Below, in pieces: positions 59,983 through 64,000 of a stretch of 64,000 bases of DNA. The DNA is taken from positions 744,001-808,000 of the forward strand of contig NZ_CP050804.1 of NCBI RefSeq assembly GCF_012563545.1, written 5' to 3'. The notes below the pieces were generated by a model. That model searched no databases. It was given only the letters and a program-made list of their open reading frames with translations, and was not told the DNA's origin. Source of the stretch: Arcanobacterium buesumense (lineage in GTDB: Bacteria > Actinomycetota > Actinomycetes > Actinomycetales > Actinomycetaceae). The translations under genes and the position numbers were made by a program. Numbering within the stretch: the first letter of the stretch is position 1; each line of letters starts with the position of its first letter.

Positions 59983-62088
59983 GTGCTGCATAGTAAAGAA
60001 GAATATACCGCTCGTCATTTGTCTGTCCTTGAAGGACTTGAAGCTGTCCGGAAACGTCCTGGAATGTACATTGGTTCCACGGATTCGCGTGGACTTATGC
60101 ACTGTGCCTGGGAGATTATCGATAATGCAGTCGATGAAGCAACTGAAGGTTACGCGTCAACTATCTCCATTACGCTTCACAGCGATAAATCTGTTGAAGT
60201 CAGTGACGATGGCCGGGGTATTCCAGTCGATGAAGTACCGGGAACAGGAGCTTCTGGCGTTGAGGTTGTTTATACTAAACTCCACGCTGGTGGAAAATTC
60301 GGTGGTGGCTCATATTCGTCTTCCGGCGGTCTACATGGCGTCGGTGCCTCAGTAGTTAATGCATTATCACAACGTCTAGATGTGGCAGTAAACCGCAACG
60401 GTAAAGTCCACGAGATTTCCTTCCAACGTGGTGAGCCCGGAACGTTTGCAGATAACGGTGAGCCACGACCAGATGCTCCCTTCACTCCAGCAACCGAAGA
60501 ATCAAGTCTACGAGTGACTGGAAAAGTTGCAAAAAAGACGACTGGTACGCGGGTACGGTACTGGTATGATCCGCAGATTTTTCCCGCCGATTCAGAATTT
60601 TCGTATGATGCTCTTATTGAACGCGTGCGAGAAAAAGCATTTTTAGTTCCGGGTCTACTCATCCGTGTTCAAGATGCGCGTAGAGAAGATGTAGTTGAAG
60701 AAGTCTTTAAATATGACGGTGGGGTAGTGGACTTCGTTGAATACCTAGCTAGTGACCCGGCGGTCACATCAACAATGCATCTTACCGGCGAAGGCTCTTT
60801 CAATGAGACTGTTCAAGTTCTTGATAAAAAGTCTGGCCACTTAACGGCAACTGATGCCGAACGAACCTGTACCGTTGATATTGCACTACGCTGGGGTAGT
60901 GGGTATGACACGATTGAAGAATCTTTTGTCAATATTATTGCTACTCCCAAAGGTGGCACACATGTTGCCGGTTTTGAACAAGGATTAGTCAAAGTAATAC
61001 GTAGTGCTATCGAGCAAAAAGCGCGTCAACTCAAAGTTACTGCGCGTGATCCACGGATTGAAAAAGACGATATTCTCGCTGGCCTAAGTGCCGTAATTGC
61101 AGTGCGATTCCCAGAGCCACAGTTTGAAGGACAAACAAAAGAAATCCTTGGCACTGCACCTATTCGCGCTATTGTTGCAAAAGTCGTCGAGTCAGAACTC
61201 ACTGCGATTCTAGCTTCAACAAAGCGAGACCAGAAAACTGAAAACTCACGGTTATTAGAAAAAATTGTTGCAGAGATGCGTGCTCGAATAGCAGCTCGCA
61301 CGCAAAAAGAAATATCACGCCGAAAGAATGCCTTAGAGACCTCGTCGTTGCCAGCCAAACTTGCCGACTGCCGATCAGAAGACGTCGAACGTTCCGAACT
61401 GTTCATCGTCGAAGGCGATTCTGCGCTCGGAACAGCAAAACTCGCAAGGAACTCGGAATTTCAAGCACTTTTGCCGATCCGCGGAAAAATTCTTAATGTG
61501 CAAAAAGCCGCGCCAGCAGATATTTTGAAAAACCAAGAAGTTTCCTCGATTATTCAAGTCATTGGCGCTGGCTCAGGACGAACATTTGATTTAGATGCAG
61601 CTCGATACGGCAAGGTTATTTTTATGACCGATGCGGACGTTGATGGCGCCCATATTCGCACCTTGCTCCTGACACTGTTTTTCCGTTACATGCGCCCACT
61701 TGTTGAGGCAGGACGAGTTTATGCTGCAGTGCCGCCGCTACATCGAATAGAAGTCAGTGGTCAAGGCCGGCGTAAAGGAGAATATATTTACACCTATTCA
61801 GATGCTCAGCTAAAACAAGAACTCGCCAAATTAGAACGCGCAAAACGCACTTATAAAGAGCCAATACAGCGTTATAAGGGATTGGGCGAAATGGATGCGG
61901 ATCAATTAGCTGAAACTACGATGGATCCTACCCATCGCTCCTTACGTCGTATTGCGATGGCAGATGAAGCATCTCTACGTTACGCTGAAGAAACATTCGA
62001 ATTGTTGATGGGGTCAGATGTTGCTCCTCGAAAAGAATTCATTATTGACGGTGCTTCTCAAATTACACGTGACCAGATTGATGTTTAG
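59983..62088 (+). CDS. parE: Type IIA topoisomerase subunit B (ParE-like)
   Basis: The 701-residue ATPase subunit of DNA topoisomerase IV (or a second gyrase B). It has the GHKL ATPase motifs (EIIDNAVDEATEGY, DDGRGIPVD, GLHGVGASVVNALS), the transducer with its QTK-type loop EGQTKEILG and the TOPRIM domain EGDSALGTAKLARN, PIRGKILNV and MTDADVDGAHIRTLLLT. It decatenates chromosomes with a partner A subunit not present in the window. Naming as ParE rests on location near sigA and DUF7455, as in Streptomyces. GTG start with a TAGAAT box 7 nt upstream. Confidence 0.9.
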   Translation: MLHSKEEYTARHLSVLEGLEAVRKRPGMYIGSTDSRGLMHCAWEIIDNAVDEATEGYASTISITLHSDKSVEVSDDGRGIPVDEVPGTGASGVEVVYTKLHAGGKFGGGSYSSSGGLHGVGASVVNALSQRLDVAVNRNGKVHEISFQRGEPGTFADNGEPRPDAPFTPATEESSLRVTGKVAKKTTGTRVRYWYDPQIFPADSEFSYDALIERVREKAFLVPGLLIRVQDARREDVVEEVFKYDGGVVDFVEYLASDPAVTSTMHLTGEGSFNETVQVLDKKSGHLTATDAERTCTVDIALRWGSGYDTIEESFVNIIATPKGGTHVAGFEQGLVKVIRSAIEQKARQLKVTARDPRIEKDDILAGLSAVIAVRFPEPQFEGQTKEILGTAPIRAIVAKVVESELTAILASTKRDQKTENSRLLEKIVAEMRARIAARTQKEISRRKNALETSSLPAKLADCRSEDVERSELFIVEGDSALGTAKLARNSEFQALLPIRGKILNVQKAAPADILKNQEVSSIIQVIGAGSGRTFDLDAARYGKVIFMTDADVDGAHIRTLLLTLFFRYMRPLVEAGRVYAAVPPLHRIEVSGQGRRKGEYIYTYSDAQLKQELAKLERAKRTYKEPIQRYKGLGEMDADQLAETTMDPTHRSLRRIAMADEASLRYAEETFELLMGSDVAPRKEFIIDGASQITRDQIDV

Positions 62089-62106
62089 GAGAGTGCACTA
62101 GAAGCT

Positions 62107-63150
62107 ATGAACGAGCCTACTTCGCTTCCGTTACGTAGCCGATCGTTTGCTCAACGGTTGGAAGCACCTGAGTCCGTTCGTATACCAGGAGCACATCTTG
62201 GTTTAGTATGGCGTACATTAGATCGGGAAGATCTCGATGATGTGGTTGATCTTATGTCGCATGTCCAAGATTCACCATTGGGCATTGCACCTGCTTCTCA
62301 ACGTGCCATTTCACAGTGGTTTGACGAACTTAACGCACAGCCGCAATCATCAGATATTCTTTCTGGCTGGGACGTACAAGGTAAACTACAAGCAGTAGCC
62401 TCCGTTCGGGTTAACGATCAGCCTCTATCAGAGCTGCAAGCTGAGGTTGCTGCTGTGGTACGGCCAGAATGGGTTGGCCGGGGCATTGGACGGTCATTAC
62501 TTGAGTGGCAAGATGATCGCGCTCGTCAGCTTATGGCGCTGCACCCTTCCGATCTTCCAGTCTCTATCCGTGCTATTGTCGGTGAGCGTAACGCTAGCCG
62601 ACGACGTTTATTAGCTGCTGGGGGATACACCCCCATTACTCACGTTACCCAGGCATCTGCCTCAACAATGGCGGCCCATGTCACTATGAGCGAACAGGCT
62701 CGCCAGCGTTTAGCACAACGCGGATATACTATCCAAGCCTATACATCAGATGTTGATGTTGAGTTACGCCGGCTACATAACCGGTTAATTCTTGCTCTTG
62801 AACGTTATCAGCCAATGTCAGCACCAGCATGGCGGGCAAAACTTGCCCGCGCAGATTATTGCTATTCGTTTTTGCTGATTAAAGATCATCAACTTGTTGG
62901 TTATACCTTGGCTGAACAGATTCCAGAAATTTCCGCATTGCGAGTTTACTACTATGGGATCGAACGAGCGTTACGCCGTGAGGGCGTGGGTACAGATCTT
63001 GTTCTTAGTGTCTTAGGGCCAGCTTTTGAGGCAGGAGTGGCGAGTGTGAGTGTTCCGATAGTAAACAAAAATGGAGGTATTCCTTCTTCTCTTGAAGACG
63101 CAGGATTTGTCCCAGTGCTTCGTGAGATAGTCTATTCTCTTGATATCTAA
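62107..63150 (+). CDS. Double GNAT-domain acetyltransferase-like protein
   Basis: A 347-residue protein with two GNAT halves. The first has VVRPEWVGRGIGRSLLEWQDDRA (about 120-142), the acetyl-CoA-binding R/Q-x2-G-x-G/A pattern; the second has RALRREGVGTDLVLSVLGPAFEAG (about 287-310), with a matching pattern. Two-domain GNATs include mycothiol synthase, but there is no proof of that role. GGAG is 14 nt before the ATG. The stop overlaps the start of the next gene (TAATG), which encodes a protein of the same design. Confidence 0.8.
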   Translation: MNEPTSLPLRSRSFAQRLEAPESVRIPGAHLGLVWRTLDREDLDDVVDLMSHVQDSPLGIAPASQRAISQWFDELNAQPQSSDILSGWDVQGKLQAVASVRVNDQPLSELQAEVAAVVRPEWVGRGIGRSLLEWQDDRARQLMALHPSDLPVSIRAIVGERNASRRRLLAAGGYTPITHVTQASASTMAAHVTMSEQARQRLAQRGYTIQAYTSDVDVELRRLHNRLILALERYQPMSAPAWRAKLARADYCYSFLLIKDHQLVGYTLAEQIPEISALRVYYYGIERALRREGVGTDLVLSVLGPAFEAGVASVSVPIVNKNGGIPSSLEDAGFVPVLREIVYSLDI

Positions 63151-64000
63151 TGAAAACTACTAAACAATGGATCTGGTCAGAGCTCAGCGCAGCTCACGTA
63201 GATGACTTAATACATCTGATCTCAACGACTGAAGAATATGATAAGAGTCCAATCCGTACGTCAGCAGCTGAAGTTGCCTCATATTTCGGCTCTACCCATT
63301 ACTGGCGAGCGCAAGGAGCATGGCTAGGCGAAGAGCTTATTGCTTTCGGTCTTGCTCGTCTTATGGCTGATGGTTCTCGAGACTACACGATTACGTTGTC
63401 AGGAGCTGTCCATCCGCAGCAACGCTCACAAGGCGTAGGGGCTGAACTTTTAGAACGTCAAGTCAGTGTCGCTCATGAGCTGGCCCAGACGCATTCTCTC
63501 GATCAAGCTCACGCATTGCTATACGTTGATGCTGACCATGAAAATGTTTTAAACTTGGCAAAAAATAAAGGATTTGTATGGCAAGCGACTTTTGTCCAAG
63601 TACGCGGAGAAACCCATATTCATGTGCCTACTCAAAAGCTTTCTGACTATGTCACGATTGACCCATTGACAGATGAACTAATCGAAGATGTGCGCCGGAT
63701 GCATAATCTTGTCGTTTTGGAGTCTGCTCTCTTCGATATTCAAACAGCCGAGTCCTGGGCACTTCTTCTGGAAGATATGGATCGGGAATGGTGTGTTGTC
63801 GCCATCGATCGATTCGGAGATCGCCCACGGGTCATTGGCTATCTTTTGGCATCAGTTTTTGTGAGCATGGTTGACGGTCGCGAAAAATCAGAGGCCTATA
63901 TTGATGAAGTCGTTGTATCTGCACAATGGCGAAATTCTGGAGTCGGCTCTGCGATGATCAACACTGTCTTAGAGCGCTTCGCTGCCAGTGGATACGATTC
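63150..64000 (+). CDS. Double GNAT-domain protein, 3' end outside the window
   Basis: The frame begins MKTTKQWIWSELSAAHVDD and runs open to the end of the window (283 codons seen). The first GNAT half has VHPQQRSQGVGAELLERQV and HALLYVDADHENVLNLAKNKGF; the second, near the end, has VVSAQWRNSGVGSAMINTVLERF. It is paralogous in design to the preceding gene and translated from an overlapping stop/start, so the two arose by duplication or work together. The substrate is unknown. Confidence 0.8.
   Translation, partial: MKTTKQWIWSELSAAHVDDLIHLISTTEEYDKSPIRTSAAEVASYFGSTHYWRAQGAWLGEELIAFGLARLMADGSRDYTITLSGAVHPQQRSQGVGAELLERQVSVAHELAQTHSLDQAHALLYVDADHENVLNLAKNKGFVWQATFVQVRGETHIHVPTQKLSDYVTIDPLTDELIEDVRRMHNLVVLESALFDIQTAESWALLLEDMDREWCVVAIDRFGDRPRVIGYLLASVFVSMVDGREKSEAYIDEVVVSAQWRNSGVGSAMINTVLERFAASGYD

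Overview
The window looks like a chromosomal stretch of a low-to-moderate GC actinobacterium, most plausibly Actinomycetaceae (Arcanobacterium/Trueperella/Actinomyces-like). This rests on recognisable actinobacterial families (DUF3145, DUF3052, DUF4191, DUF3043, DUF4192, DUF6318, DUF7455, an Rv2175c-type regulator), polyphosphate glucokinase, GlnE with two glutamine synthetases, a homodimeric AceE with an actinobacterial SucB-type E2, and gene orders I recall from Streptomyces and Mycobacterium. The genus is an inference. I see no prophage, insertion sequence or CRISPR array.

Layout. 1-2.1 kb: end of a galactose-type (Mgl) sugar importer whose permease has an unusual coiled-coil N-terminus. 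2.1-4.7 kb: divergent rhodanese/dnaG and a CAU tRNA. 4.8-7.5 kb: four poorly characterised genes (DUF6318 lipoprotein, PKD-type exported protein, one-TM protein, PH-like protein), tRNA-Asn and a 35-residue ORF. 7.6-11.6 kb: phosphatidylcholine-synthase-like enzyme, DUF3145, a degenerate acyl-carrier-like protein, a helical repeat protein, YciO and a HAD phosphatase. 11.5-15.1 kb: a heterodimeric ABC exporter. 15.2-18.8 kb: aceE, DUF3052, tRNA-Val. 19.0-21.5 kb: luciferase-like monooxygenase with its FMN reductase, and YceI. 21.8-27.2 kb: Nif3-like, degenerate Zn-ribbon protein, yaaA, RNase P RNA, ppgK, map, panB. 27.3-33.5 kb: nitrogen module (glnA2-glnE, a histidine phosphatase, convergent glnA). 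33.6-41.6 kb: DUF4191, MFS transporter, E2 and E3 of the 2-oxoacid dehydrogenase, pepA, DUF3043. 41.7-46.8 kb: M20 peptidase, glycerate-kinase-like protein, ErpA-type Fe-S carrier, FKBP lipoprotein, sodA, receiver-like protein. 46.9-47.8 kb: the only long stretch without a recognisable gene. 47.8-55.6 kb: PPi-phosphofructokinase, DAHP synthase, PASTA kinase, LysM transglycosylase, Rv2175c-like regulator, polyprenyl synthase. 55.7-64 kb: DUF4192, Usp-like protein, principal sigma factor, DnaQ-like exonuclease, DUF7455, topoisomerase subunit B and two tandem double-GNAT proteins, the last running off the end.

How it fits together. AceE (15-18 kb) with E2 and E3 (35-39 kb) can form a pyruvate dehydrogenase complex. 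GlnE can adenylylate the glutamine synthetase that keeps the Tyr site. The PASTA kinase, Rv2175c-like protein, polyprenyl synthase and LysM transglycosylase form an envelope-linked neighbourhood. Two cross-window signals stand out: about fifteen genes have a TAnnnT box 6-7 nt before the start codon, as expected for leaderless mRNAs, and five convergent gene pairs overlap at their 3' ends. Several proteins have lost hallmark residues (acyl-carrier serine, zinc-ribbon cysteines, one ABC Walker B glutamate, possibly glycerate-kinase motifs).
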